Source: Hyphomicrobium sp. ghe19
GTDB lineage: Bacteria; Pseudomonadota; Alphaproteobacteria; Rhizobiales; Hyphomicrobiaceae
Assembly (NCBI RefSeq): GCF_902712875.1
Contig: NZ_LR743509.1
Location: 186,001 to 250,000, forward strand
Direction of reading: 5' to 3'
DNA: 64,000 bases
Shown: positions 56,450 to 64,000 of the stretch, piece after piece
How positions within the stretch are numbered: the first letter of the stretch is position 1
Layout: each line of letters opens with the position of its first letter
Notes under the pieces: generated by a model
Told to the model about the DNA's origin: nothing
Databases searched by the model: none
Seen by the model: the letters and a program-made list of their open reading frames with translations, nothing else
Program-made: the position numbers and the translations under genes

Positions 56450-57904
56450 TCAGTTCGAGGGGCGGCCCTCGAACTCGTAGCCTTCCGTGCTGACGGGATC
56501 GGGTAGGTGGTCTAGGAACAAGTCCCACTTGTCGTCGATATGCTTCGCCGCTTCAGCCGGGGGCAATGTGACGAAGCTGCCGTCCGGCTTTTCGACGACG
56601 ATGCCATCGCGGATCAAGCGATCAAGCGCGTCGTCGATCTCGAAATCGATTTTCACGCCGAAGGTTCGGGTCAGGTAGTGCTCGATTGCAAGGTCGATGG
56701 ACGGCAGATCGGCACGCGTCGACTTCTCCTTGGCGAGAACGCTATAGAGCAACATCTCTTCCTTCACATCCTCCTCGGCGCCGCGGGCCGCGATTTTCAG
56801 GATGACACCACGGTTGTCGGCCATGGTGTGGAAGTAGAGGTTCTGCGCCATGATGACCATGTAACGCTGCTTCTGGTTGAGGAAGCCCATGGCTTGCCGA
56901 AAGGCGACGCCGCCAATGCCGGCAAGCGCGCCTATCGCCGCGATCGGATTGCTCATCAATAGGGCGACCTTGCCGGCCGCGCCGGCTGCGCCCATGCCGA
57001 GGCCGCCGCTGGCCGTCACGCCGAGGCGGAGCTTGTCCATCGGCCGAAAGCGGACTTCGGTGTTGGGGAAGATCATTTCGACGTCGGTGCGCGGAATGTT
57101 CTTGAAGAGCTTCAAGTAGATATTCTTCTCATTCATGCTCTTCGGGAAATGGGCGCGGCTGCGGGCGACATATTTCTCGGCCGCCTCGCGGGAGAGCTTC
57201 ATGTCTCGCATCGCTTCTTCGATGCACACTTCGACCGGCTTCAACTTGAACATCAAGCAAAGCCGTTGGAAGACCGGAACGTTGAATTCTTCCTTGCGCA
57301 AGAACTTGCGAACGCGCCGCTTTTCATATTTCCGGTTCGTCGCGCCGCGATAATAGATCGCGATCCTCTCGAAAGCTTTCATGTCGACGAACAGATCGAG
57401 GCCGTAGTGGCTGTCGCGAGTCAGAATGATGTCGATATTGTTTGGATCGATGCGCTCATAGTTCGCCCGCTGCAGCAGACTTTCGACGCCCTCGAAAACG
57501 CGATGCTGCAATACTGCGCGGTCGTCGTCGGAAAAGCTGCGCGTCATCAGCAGGTCGCTATCGGGCGAGAATGCCTCGTAGGTCTGCTCGAGATCGAGCA
57601 GCAGCGCAAAGTATTGCTGCTGGCGCCAGTAATCGAGGTAGCGGAAAAAGCGCCGGGCATCGGCATCTTGTCCTGCCGGCCAGAGCCAAGGCTTCGTCAG
57701 ACGGTCAAGCAGCGCAAAACGCGTTACCGGAATGAAGCGTTCGCGCTTACGCGTGTCGTCGGGCTCCAGGATATTGACCGGCCGCCTTTCGACGTCGTCG
57801 TGGAGTTCGGCGGGCTTAGCCTCGAGGTCAGCCAAGTCAGCGAGCCGCTGAAACAGGCCTTGCCTCCGGCGTAACCGGTCCTCTGCAAAGTCTGCCGATG
57901 ACAT
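56450..57904 (-). CDS. DUF3754 family protein
   Basis: A 484-residue protein of the DUF3754 family, of unknown function. The N-terminal half is charged and soluble, with RERFIPVTRFALLDRL and FRYLDYWRQQQYFALL. Central residues about 290-340 include a Gly/Ala-rich pair of probable membrane segments (VTASGGLGMGAAGAAGKVAL then IAAIGALAGIGGVAF). A C-terminal winged-helix-like region follows. It is the first gene of the set with prmA and pepP. Nothing in the sequence suggests an enzyme. Confidence 0.82.
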   Translation of the reverse strand: MSSADFAEDRLRRRQGLFQRLADLADLEAKPAELHDDVERRPVNILEPDDTRKRERFIPVTRFALLDRLTKPWLWPAGQDADARRFFRYLDYWRQQQYFALLLDLEQTYEAFSPDSDLLMTRSFSDDDRAVLQHRVFEGVESLLQRANYERIDPNNIDIILTRDSHYGLDLFVDMKAFERIAIYYRGATNRKYEKRRVRKFLRKEEFNVPVFQRLCLMFKLKPVEVCIEEAMRDMKLSREAAEKYVARSRAHFPKSMNEKNIYLKLFKNIPRTDVEMIFPNTEVRFRPMDKLRLGVTASGGLGMGAAGAAGKVALLMSNPIAAIGALAGIGGVAFRQAMGFLNQKQRYMVIMAQNLYFHTMADNRGVILKIAARGAEEDVKEEMLLYSVLAKEKSTRADLPSIDLAIEHYLTRTFGVKIDFEIDDALDRLIRDGIVVEKPDGSFVTLPPAEAAKHIDDKWDLFLDHLPDPVSTEGYEFEGRPSN

Positions 57905-58200
57905 GCACTAACTCCCCGAACTTTTGTTTTCTATCCAGCTTCTTACGCAATGAAGTTCATAGCGAGTCGCTGAAGTTGATGTCGAGCGTCGCAACTCTTC
58001 ATCGCGGAAAGATGACGAGCATTTCCCGGGGAGCGGTGCTCAATAGCCGCCCCTCCGTTAGTTGATGATACATCACTAAGTTCCCTTGGACCCTCAATTT
58101 TTCGGTTCATAACTTTCTTTTTCGCCATAGTAGAACCGATGTTTGGCTAGGATCATGCACAACTGGAATTAGAGGGGATTTCGTTTCAGGGGCGGACGTT

Positions 58201-59499
58201 ATGGGGGCTTTGCGTTTTTTGGCCTCGGGCCTTGCGGTTTGCATGGTCCTTGGGAGCGGTGGCGTCGTCGCCGCCGACGAACTCGTTCTACCTTATAGTT
58301 GCACGATGGAAGGAGGCGTTCCTCGCCTCTCGCCCTCGGAAGAGAATGCCTATCGCATCATCGGTCCTCGCGAGGATCTCGCTTTCCCGTCGTGCTCAGG
58401 TTCAGCCGCATGGACGTGCGAGACGATGATGATCTACAAATTTTCGATCAATTGCGGCGGGCAGCGTGTGGCCTGGTCGAGGGTCGCGGCGTCAGCCCGG
58501 TCTTTGGGCGTGCATCTGCCCGACCGACTCCCGCCCGGGTACGCTCCTGTGAGCAAGCTGAGGGGCCGTTTCGTATTCCCAGGGTTTGGGCACGCCACGA
58601 TGCTACCGCAGGTCGCGTCGCAAACTCTTGCGGCAGATGCGGTCATCGAGCCAGCCGCTCTTCGCTCAGAGCGGGGCGCTGAACGGGAGGCGGCGCCGAC
58701 GCAATGGGTCACCGTCGTTGATCCGGAGTCTGTACCCGCCGCATCGCCCGGCTCGGGGAATGCGCTAAAAGTTGCGGGCGTAGTCTCTACACTGCTCGCC
58801 TCCCTGATGGGAGCCTGCCTGATTTTTGTCCGCCGGCGGCAACTAGCGTCGTTCGAGTTTCTGCATTTTGCTCAAGGCGATGGATCGCTGCCGGCCCGCG
58901 TTTGGGCGTTTGTGGCTGCACCTTTCGTTTGGGGAGCGGCTGCGGTCCGCAAAAGCTATGAAAGCTACGAGGCCTCATCGGCCCGCGACGGCGAGGACGG
59001 CGAATATGCCGATCCGCTCGCTCAAGTGCATGTTCGATTACACGAAGCGGAGGCGCTCGTTGCGGGGCTTCCCGGGGATCTTTTGTTGCGGGATGTGCTC
59101 GCTTCGGAGATCGACAGCTTATACGACCGCACCGCTGAATTGAGGCGCCGCGTCGGGCAAATCGGGCCCGAGAAGCTGCGATCGTCGGTTCGCGCGATCA
59201 TGCGCGATCTCGACCGTATCACGCGTATTGCGCAAGGCGCCGCGCCCGCGTCGCCGGACGAGCGTGCCGCATCGCATGAGCCCGATGCACCATCGACGAC
59301 TTTCGAGGCCTACAGAATTCTCGGGCTCAATCCCGATGCTCCGGATGCGGCGGTGAAGAAGATCGTGGATGCGTTGCGGATGTCCTGGCACCCGGACCAT
59401 GCGCGTGACGAGGCCGATCGCCGCTATCGAGAACAGCGGATCAAGCAGATCAATGCTGCGTGGGATTTATTGAAAGTCAGAACGGCGGCGGCAGCTTGA
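58201..59499 (+). CDS. Membrane-anchored J-domain protein with exported cysteine-containing N-terminal domain
   Basis: A 432-residue protein with an N-terminal signal (about 1-25, ending VVAADE) and an exported domain holding cysteines at 34, 65, 73 and 85. A single membrane helix follows at about 190-210, then a cytoplasmic region of mostly helical charged sequence, and a C-terminal J domain (about 366-432) with HPD in SWHPDHA. The J domain would recruit DnaK to the inner face of the membrane, while the exported domain could sense or bind an envelope partner. I do not recognise this architecture as a named family. It is divergent from DUF3754 and followed by a hairpin. Confidence 0.82.
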   Translation: MGALRFLASGLAVCMVLGSGGVVAADELVLPYSCTMEGGVPRLSPSEENAYRIIGPREDLAFPSCSGSAAWTCETMMIYKFSINCGGQRVAWSRVAASARSLGVHLPDRLPPGYAPVSKLRGRFVFPGFGHATMLPQVASQTLAADAVIEPAALRSERGAEREAAPTQWVTVVDPESVPAASPGSGNALKVAGVVSTLLASLMGACLIFVRRRQLASFEFLHFAQGDGSLPARVWAFVAAPFVWGAAAVRKSYESYEASSARDGEDGEYADPLAQVHVRLHEAEALVAGLPGDLLLRDVLASEIDSLYDRTAELRRRVGQIGPEKLRSSVRAIMRDLDRITRIAQGAAPASPDERAASHEPDAPSTTFEAYRILGLNPDAPDAAVKKIVDALRMSWHPDHARDEADRRYREQRIKQINAAWDLLKVRTAAAA

Positions 59500-59518
59500 G
59501 CCGGCGTCCGAAAATAAC

Positions 59519-59546
59519 AACGGCACCGCTGGAGAGCGATGCCGTT
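59519..59546 (+). terminator. Hairpin after the J-domain gene
   Basis: AACGGCACCGCT and AGCGATGCCGTT form a twelve-position stem with one mismatch around GGAG. It lies 19 bases past the stop. No T run follows, so strength is uncertain. Confidence 0.55.
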
Positions 59547-59575
59547 GCGAGTCCGAATGCGTTTTTCTCTCAATT

Positions 59576-59773
59576 TCAAGATGAGTAGCGATGGGCGACC
59601 GGAAGGTTTCGAATTTCCTCCTCGGTCAGCGGTGGTGTGTCAGCCAGCAGGTAGTTCCTGCGATTCGCCCGGCTCAAATCACGCTGCACACCAATCCGCC
59701 GCGACGGAACTTCCCCGTCCTGTCCGCGCACGACGCCTATCTTACCCCTTAATGGAAAGCGGTAAGTGCTCAT
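59576..59773 (-). CDS. 65-residue protein of unknown function
   Basis: A small minus-strand frame with an ideal ribosome binding site (AGGAG seven bases before the ATG at 59773), which also rules out the longer frame from 59833. The product begins MSTYRFPLRGKIGVVR and ends with a TEEEIRNLPVAHRYSS tail; it is basic in the middle and has no membrane segment or cysteine. No family is recognised. It lies between the convergent J-domain gene and a tRNA-like remnant on its own strand. Confidence 0.6.
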   Translation of the reverse strand: MSTYRFPLRGKIGVVRGQDGEVPSRRIGVQRDLSRANRRNYLLADTPPLTEEEIRNLPVAHRYSS

Positions 59774-59854
59774 TGGATAGCTCCTTTCAAGGACTCTACC
59801 CTCCCAAACAAACGTCCCCTGTTTCGGTTTCATGTCCCCGCAAATTTTATTGTA

Positions 59855-59937
59855 GATCAGGGACTTGAACGCAAGACACGCCTGATCATCGCCGGCATGC
59901 CAGCGACGTAAACGACTGCTCTAGCTGATGAACCCCC
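59855..59937 (-). other. Degenerate tRNA-like sequence
   Basis: On the minus strand TCAGCTAGAGCA resembles a tRNA D arm lacking the GGT of its loop, CAGTCG-TTTACGT-CGCTG forms an anticodon-like stem-loop with a seven-base loop, and GTTCAAGTC is an exact T-loop form. The acceptor ends do not pair and the distance between arms is too long for a standard tRNA. GATCAGG and CCTGATC (59855-59861 and 59881-59887) form an inverted repeat across the T-loop part. It is probably a remnant or chance similarity, not a working tRNA. Confidence 0.3.
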
Positions 59938-60040
59938 ACGCTCAACGAGCTGGGGATAACATGTTGTAGAATTGCGGCAATACCAAGAAATTTCGCGGCG
60001 AGAATTAGACACCGCTCGAGCATTAGGCTTCGCAAACCTG

Positions 60041-62488
60041 TCATATCAGGTCGACGAAACTTGCGACAACGCGCTTTATCTCGCCGTCGTCGAACTCGAT
60101 GGTGAGCTTGTTACCGTCGACGTTGGTTACGGTTCCGTCGCCGAATTTTTCGTGGCGAACGCGGGAGCCCGTCTTGAATGAAGGTGCGTTGGCGCTCGAG
60201 GCTGCAACCAGTTCGCCTTCGAGTGTCAGCGGTCCTCGCGATCTCTTTTTCTTGTCCTGCTTGCTGCCGCTGTTCCAGGACTGCTGGGCGCGCTGCCAAC
60301 CCGGCGTGTTGTAAGTCGATTTGAAGGGCTCGGATGAGCCCGGGCGATCAAAACGGCTTTGGCCGAAGCCGCCACCATAACCGAATGGATCCGGCCTGCC
60401 GCCGAACGGCGTCTCGCTTTCGACAACCTCAACAGTCGCCACGGGAAGTTCGTCGACGAAGCGGGAAGGCAGCGCCGACTGATAAAGGCCGTGCGTGCGG
60501 CGGTTCTGAGCGAACGAAATCTTCGCAAGCCGTTTCGCGCGTGTGATGCCGACGTAGGCGAGCCGCCGCTCTTCCTCGAGGCCGGCTTTGCCGCTTTCGT
60601 CCATCGAGCGCTGATGGGGGAACAGGCCCTCTTCCCAGCCTGGCAGGAAGACGATGCCGAATTCCAATCCTTTCGCACCATGGAGCGTCATCAGGGAAAC
60701 GCGGTCGCCGTCGTTGCCTTTGTCGGCGTCCATGACGAGGGAGACGTGCTCAAGGAAGCCTTGCAGGGAGTCGAAGTCGTGCATGAAGCGCACGAGTTCC
60801 TTGAGGTTTTCGAGACGCGTCTGCGATTGCGGACTCTTATCCGCCTGCCACATCGCTGTGTAACCGGACTCGTCGAGGATTTGTTCGGCGAGATCGGTAT
60901 GGCGCATGTGCTCCAGGTTGGCGCGCCAGCGTTCGAATGACTGCGTCAGATCGAACAGCGATTTTCGCGCGCGAGGCGTCAGCTCATCTGTTTCGACGAT
61001 CTCTCGTGCTGCCTGATAGAGAGGAATGACGCGGGCACGCGCGAGCTCGTGGACGCGCTTCACCGTCGTGTCGCCGAGGGCGCGTTTCGGCACGTTGACG
61101 ATGCGCTCGAACTTGAGATCGTTCGCGGGATTGGCGACGACATCAAGGTAGGCAATAGCATCCTTGATTTCCTGGCGCTCGTAAAAGCGCGGGCCGCCGA
61201 TGACGCGGTAGGGAAGGCCGAGCGTGATGAAGCGGTCTTCGATGGCGCGCATCTGGGAGGATGCCCGCACCAGAACGGCCATATCGTTCAACTTTTCGTT
61301 CTTTCGCTGCAATCTCTCGATCGCTTCGCCTATGGCACGGGCTTCGGCTTCGTCGTCCCAGAAATTCGCGACGGTGACTTTTGATCCGGCTGCGCCGTCT
61401 GTGAACAGGGTCTTTCCGAGCCTGCCGTCGTTCTTGGCGATGAGCCCGGAAGCGGCCGCAAGGATGTTTGCCGTCGAGCGATAGTTGCGCTCGAGGCGGA
61501 TGACCTTGGCGCCGGGGAAATCCTTTTCGAACCGCAGTATGTTGTCGACCTCGGCGCCGCGCCAGCCGTAAATCGACTGATCGTCGTCGCCGACGCAGCA
61601 GATGTTGGGCGATCCCTTGGCCAGGAACCGCAGCCACAGATATTGGGCGACGTTGGTGTCCTGGTATTCGTCGACGAGGATGTAGCGGAAGCGGCGATGA
61701 TAATCGGCGAGCACGTCGGGGTGATCGCGGAAGAGCCGGATGCATTCGAGCAGCAGATCGCCGAAATCACAGGCGTTCAGGTCCTTCAGCCGCGCCTGAT
61801 AGGCCGCGTACAGGAGCGCGCCCTTGCCGGCGGCGAAATTGTAGGCCTCTCCTTCGGGAACTTTATCCGGGGTGAGGCCGCGATTTTTCCAGCCGTCGAT
61901 CTGGTTTGCGAGCTGGCGAGCGGGCCAGCGGTCTTTGTCGACGCCGTTGGCTTCGAGGACCTGCTTCAGCAGCCGCACTTGATCATCGTCGTCGAGAATC
62001 GTGAAGCCGGTCTTCAGGCCGACGAGTTCGACATGACGGCGCAGGATTTTGACACCGATGGAATGGAACGTGCCGAGCCACTGCATGCCTTCGAGCGTGC
62101 CACCGATCAGCGTGCCGATCCGCTCGCGCATTTCGCGGGCGGCTTTGTTCGTGAACGTCACCGCCAGAATTTGCGACGGGTAGGCGCGGCCGGTCGCCAG
62201 GATATGGGCGATGCGCGTCGTCAGTACCCGCGTTTTTCCGGTGCCGGCGCCAGCGAGCACCAGCAGCGGTCCTTCCGTCGTTTCGACGGCGTCGCGTTGC
62301 TCGGGATTTAGGCCATCGAGATACGTCGGCTGGCCACGCGCCGCCGCGACAGCACGCGCCGAAATCGACGGGCTGTTCCTGTCGTCGTGGCGCAGAACTT
62401 TGGGCGCCTCCGGGAGATCGAAGGGCGGATCATCGTCGTGCGGCAAATCTCCGCTGCCGGCGGCGTTCGGCTTCTGAATTGAGGTCAT
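60041..62488 (-). CDS. uvrD: UvrD/PcrA family ATP-dependent DNA helicase
   Basis: A superfamily 1A 3'-5' helicase of 815 residues acting in nucleotide excision and mismatch repair and in removing RecA or stalled polymerase. Motifs: Q motif GLNPEQRDAVE, Walker A AGAGTGKTR, motif Ia VTFTNKAAREM, Walker B DEYQDTN, motif III CVGDDDQSIYGWRGA, motif IV LERNYRST, motif V TLHGAKGLEF and motif VI AYVGITRAK. A C-terminal tail (RVRHEKFGDGTVTNV) is the PcrA/UvrD RNA-polymerase-binding type domain. The ATG at 62488 removes an unlikely 30-residue Arg-rich extension. Confidence 0.94.
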   Translation of the reverse strand: MTSIQKPNAAGSGDLPHDDDPPFDLPEAPKVLRHDDRNSPSISARAVAAARGQPTYLDGLNPEQRDAVETTEGPLLVLAGAGTGKTRVLTTRIAHILATGRAYPSQILAVTFTNKAAREMRERIGTLIGGTLEGMQWLGTFHSIGVKILRRHVELVGLKTGFTILDDDDQVRLLKQVLEANGVDKDRWPARQLANQIDGWKNRGLTPDKVPEGEAYNFAAGKGALLYAAYQARLKDLNACDFGDLLLECIRLFRDHPDVLADYHRRFRYILVDEYQDTNVAQYLWLRFLAKGSPNICCVGDDDQSIYGWRGAEVDNILRFEKDFPGAKVIRLERNYRSTANILAAASGLIAKNDGRLGKTLFTDGAAGSKVTVANFWDDEAEARAIGEAIERLQRKNEKLNDMAVLVRASSQMRAIEDRFITLGLPYRVIGGPRFYERQEIKDAIAYLDVVANPANDLKFERIVNVPKRALGDTTVKRVHELARARVIPLYQAAREIVETDELTPRARKSLFDLTQSFERWRANLEHMRHTDLAEQILDESGYTAMWQADKSPQSQTRLENLKELVRFMHDFDSLQGFLEHVSLVMDADKGNDGDRVSLMTLHGAKGLEFGIVFLPGWEEGLFPHQRSMDESGKAGLEEERRLAYVGITRAKRLAKISFAQNRRTHGLYQSALPSRFVDELPVATVEVVESETPFGGRPDPFGYGGGFGQSRFDRPGSSEPFKSTYNTPGWQRAQQSWNSGSKQDKKKRSRGPLTLEGELVAASSANAPSFKTGSRVRHEKFGDGTVTNVDGNKLTIEFDDGEIKRVVASFVDLI

Positions 62489-63137
62489 CGAACTCAGGTA
62501 AACCACCGGGGCTGATCGTACAACCGGCGCGGCGCGGCGCCGCGGCCTCGCCAACAGAGTTGCGACATCGATCCACAACTATTCAAGTGTTTGGAAAACC
62601 GACCGTTTCTTGGCAAACAAAGCGGGCGGGGTTCCGGCATCGCGAGGCCTTTGCCGCGAAGGCGTGCGGATGCTTTTGTCCGTTCCCGCTCCAATCAGAT
62701 CTCGTCTTTCCGGCGATCGCGAATTCGAATTTCGGAATTGCTGTTTCTGAGTATCGGAAAGGTGTGCTTCGGGAATTTGTGCCTGCCGGATTCAACGGGG
62801 GCCGACATTCCGGATCAGGTTTGAGGTCTTCGCGTTCTCGATGGAGCCATCGTGCGAGTTGTGTCGACTGCCCAAAACGACAGCTTATCGCTCCGTGCTT
62901 CTCGTGAGCCACTCAGTATATCCGCCGGAATTTCTAACGCATTTACAAGACATGTAAGCTTATGATCTAAGAACGCGAATTCGATTTGTCGAAACACTGA
63001 TGCGCGCTTGTTGGAATTGAGCCAAATTTCGGGTTCAGAGTGAACTTCCGCCGTGCAATACAGGTGTACAAGGCAGGACGTTATTTCGATGTCCGCCTGT
63101 GTGCGTTGCGTTTCGGGCGCGGCTCAAAGAGACGTTC
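62489..63137. other. Intergenic region between uvrD and the AsmA gene
   Basis: About 650 bases separating divergent genes. Frames on both strands reach 109-142 codons but have low-complexity or Arg/Ser-rich products with no recognised motif and no good ribosome binding site. Base composition is less GC-rich than the neighbours, especially after 62930. I see no RNA gene or repeat that I can support. Confidence 0.5.
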
Positions 63138-64000
63138 ATGAACAACGGGCTATTATATTTTAGCGGCCTCCTCGTCGTTGTTCTTGCGGCGCTTTTCGCC
63201 GTCCCGAATTTCGTGGACTGGAACGGTTACCGCGGCGTCTTTGAGGAAGAAGCGTCAAAAGTGCTCGGCCGTGACGTTCGCGTCGGCGGGTCGGTCAACC
63301 TGAAGCTCCTGCCGGTTCCTTATGTTCGCTTCGAAAAGGTTCGTATCGCCAACTTGACCGGTCAGACGGGTGAGCCATTCGTCCGTGCCGAGAGCTTTAC
63401 GATGTGGCTTTCGGGTCCGGCTCTTCTTCGCGGTGTTCTGGAAGCTAGCCAGATCGAGCTCGACAAACCGGTTCTGACGCTCGCCGTCGACGACACCGGT
63501 GGCGGGAACTGGACCAATATCGAGCTAAAGTCCGGCGATATGCCGTTCGTGCCGCGTGACGTCGCGCTCAGGTCGGTGCGGCTGACCGAGGGTGCCGTTG
63601 CCATCTACAATGCGGCGGCGGAGCGCGTCGCCCTCCTCAACGGCATCGATGGCGAGCTGTCTGCCGATGGCCTCAAGGGTCCGTTTCGTTTCAAGGGCTC
63701 GGTGTCCTGGGCCGGGTCTGCCCATGATGTGAAATTCGCGACCGATATTCCGGCCGCAGACGGGGCGTTCGCGCTCAAGGTTTCGGCGCGAGGCGACAAC
63801 TCGCCGACCGTCTACATGCTGGACGGGCGGGTTTCTGATTTGAGCAACAAGCCGACATTCAAAGGCCGGTGGACGGGAAAGATCGCAATTCCCGGCAGCG
63901 AAACGACCACGCCGCCGGGAAAAGCTCCGCCGCTGCTCGATCTCGCATCGGACGTGACAGCCGATCCCCTTGGCGCAAAATTCGAGAAGCTCGCACTTTC
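63138..64000 (+). CDS. AsmA family protein, 3' truncated by the window edge
   Basis: The first 287 residues of a probable large envelope protein. It begins MNNGLLYFSGLLVVVLAALF, a membrane anchor, and continues VPNFVDWNGYRGVFEEEASK, then GRDVRVGGSVNLKLLP, the classic AsmA N-terminal pattern, with periplasmic beta-rich sequence after it. AsmA-like proteins are thought to bridge the periplasm and move phospholipids to the outer membrane. The frame stays open to the end of the window, so its C terminus is not seen. Confidence 0.9.
   Translation, partial: MNNGLLYFSGLLVVVLAALFAVPNFVDWNGYRGVFEEEASKVLGRDVRVGGSVNLKLLPVPYVRFEKVRIANLTGQTGEPFVRAESFTMWLSGPALLRGVLEASQIELDKPVLTLAVDDTGGGNWTNIELKSGDMPFVPRDVALRSVRLTEGAVAIYNAAAERVALLNGIDGELSADGLKGPFRFKGSVSWAGSAHDVKFATDIPAADGAFALKVSARGDNSPTVYMLDGRVSDLSNKPTFKGRWTGKIAIPGSETTTPPGKAPPLLDLASDVTADPLGAKFEKLAL

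Noticed and set aside
57943..58128. 61-codon minus-strand frame upstream of DUF3754
   Set aside because: The start has no ribosome binding site and the product shows no motif. It could be real but I cannot support it.
62583..62912. 109-codon minus-strand frame between uvrD and the AsmA gene
   Set aside because: Arg/Ser/Pro-rich product, no good start, and competing frames on the other strand.

Overview
The window reads as a chromosomal segment of a GC-rich alphaproteobacterium, most likely of the order Hyphomicrobiales and Hyphomicrobium-like. This rests on gene content: a complete dcw division and cell-wall cluster running mraZ to ftsZ and continuing into lpxC, bamD and ligA, a MurE of the meso-diaminopimelate type, DUF2852 and zf-CHCC proteins, a perfect CtrA-type site (TTAA-N7-TTAA), a class A RNase P RNA, and frequent ATGA or TGATG stop-start couplings. 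The species call is inference. I see no rRNA operon, intact tRNA, CRISPR array, insertion sequence or prophage module.

Region 1 (1-16375, mostly minus strand) is metabolic and signalling. It holds an FdhF/YdeP-type molybdopterin oxidoreductase coupled to a truncated small gene, a heme-anchor/[2Fe-2S]/adenylate cyclase fusion, a GapN-type glyceraldehyde-3-phosphate dehydrogenase that lacks the usual ALDH glutamate, and an OpgG/OpgD-type periplasmic glucan protein. A GAF-GGDEF-EAL c-di-GMP protein, a CaiB CoA-transferase/glutaryl-CoA dehydrogenase pair, a class I glutamine-amidotransferase-like hydrolase, a MarC protein, and a zf-CHCC/FAD monooxygenase/Nudix set follow.

Region 2 (16498-25381, plus strand) is envelope-oriented: an alpha/beta hydrolase, an extensin-like protein behind a CtrA site, a TetR regulator, a zinc-ribbon protein, two tandem DUF2852-type membrane proteins behind a palindrome, a DjlA-like co-chaperone coupled to an AmiD-like amidase, an EptA-like phosphoethanolamine transferase, an exported pentapeptide-repeat protein and a small exported cysteine-rich protein.

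Region 3 (25587-29848) holds a single-chain EutB-EutC ethanolamine ammonia-lyase, GC-rich dispersed repeats, rnpB, a DUF2189 membrane protein whose stop lies inside the rnpB 3' end, and a 577-base leader before mraZ with three MraZ-type boxes at a 10-base period.

Region 4 (29849-53414, plus strand) is the dcw cluster: mraZ, rsmH, ftsL, ftsI, murE, murF, mraY, murD, ftsW, murG, murC, murB, ddl, ftsQ, ftsA, ftsZ, then lpxC, bamD and ligA. It encodes the route from UDP-MurNAc to lipid II, the divisome core, the committed step of lipid A synthesis and an outer-membrane assembly lipoprotein.

Region 5 (53440-64000) has a minus-strand set (DUF3754 protein, prmA, pepP and a 59-residue ORF), a plus-strand membrane J-domain protein, a 65-residue ORF with a strong ribosome binding site next to a degenerate tRNA-like sequence, a UvrD/PcrA helicase, and the start of an AsmA-family gene that leaves the window. 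The most unusual items are the EutBC fusion, the redox-type cyclase, the altered GapN active site, the inverted MraZ-box array and an FtsZ without the classical C-terminal peptide.
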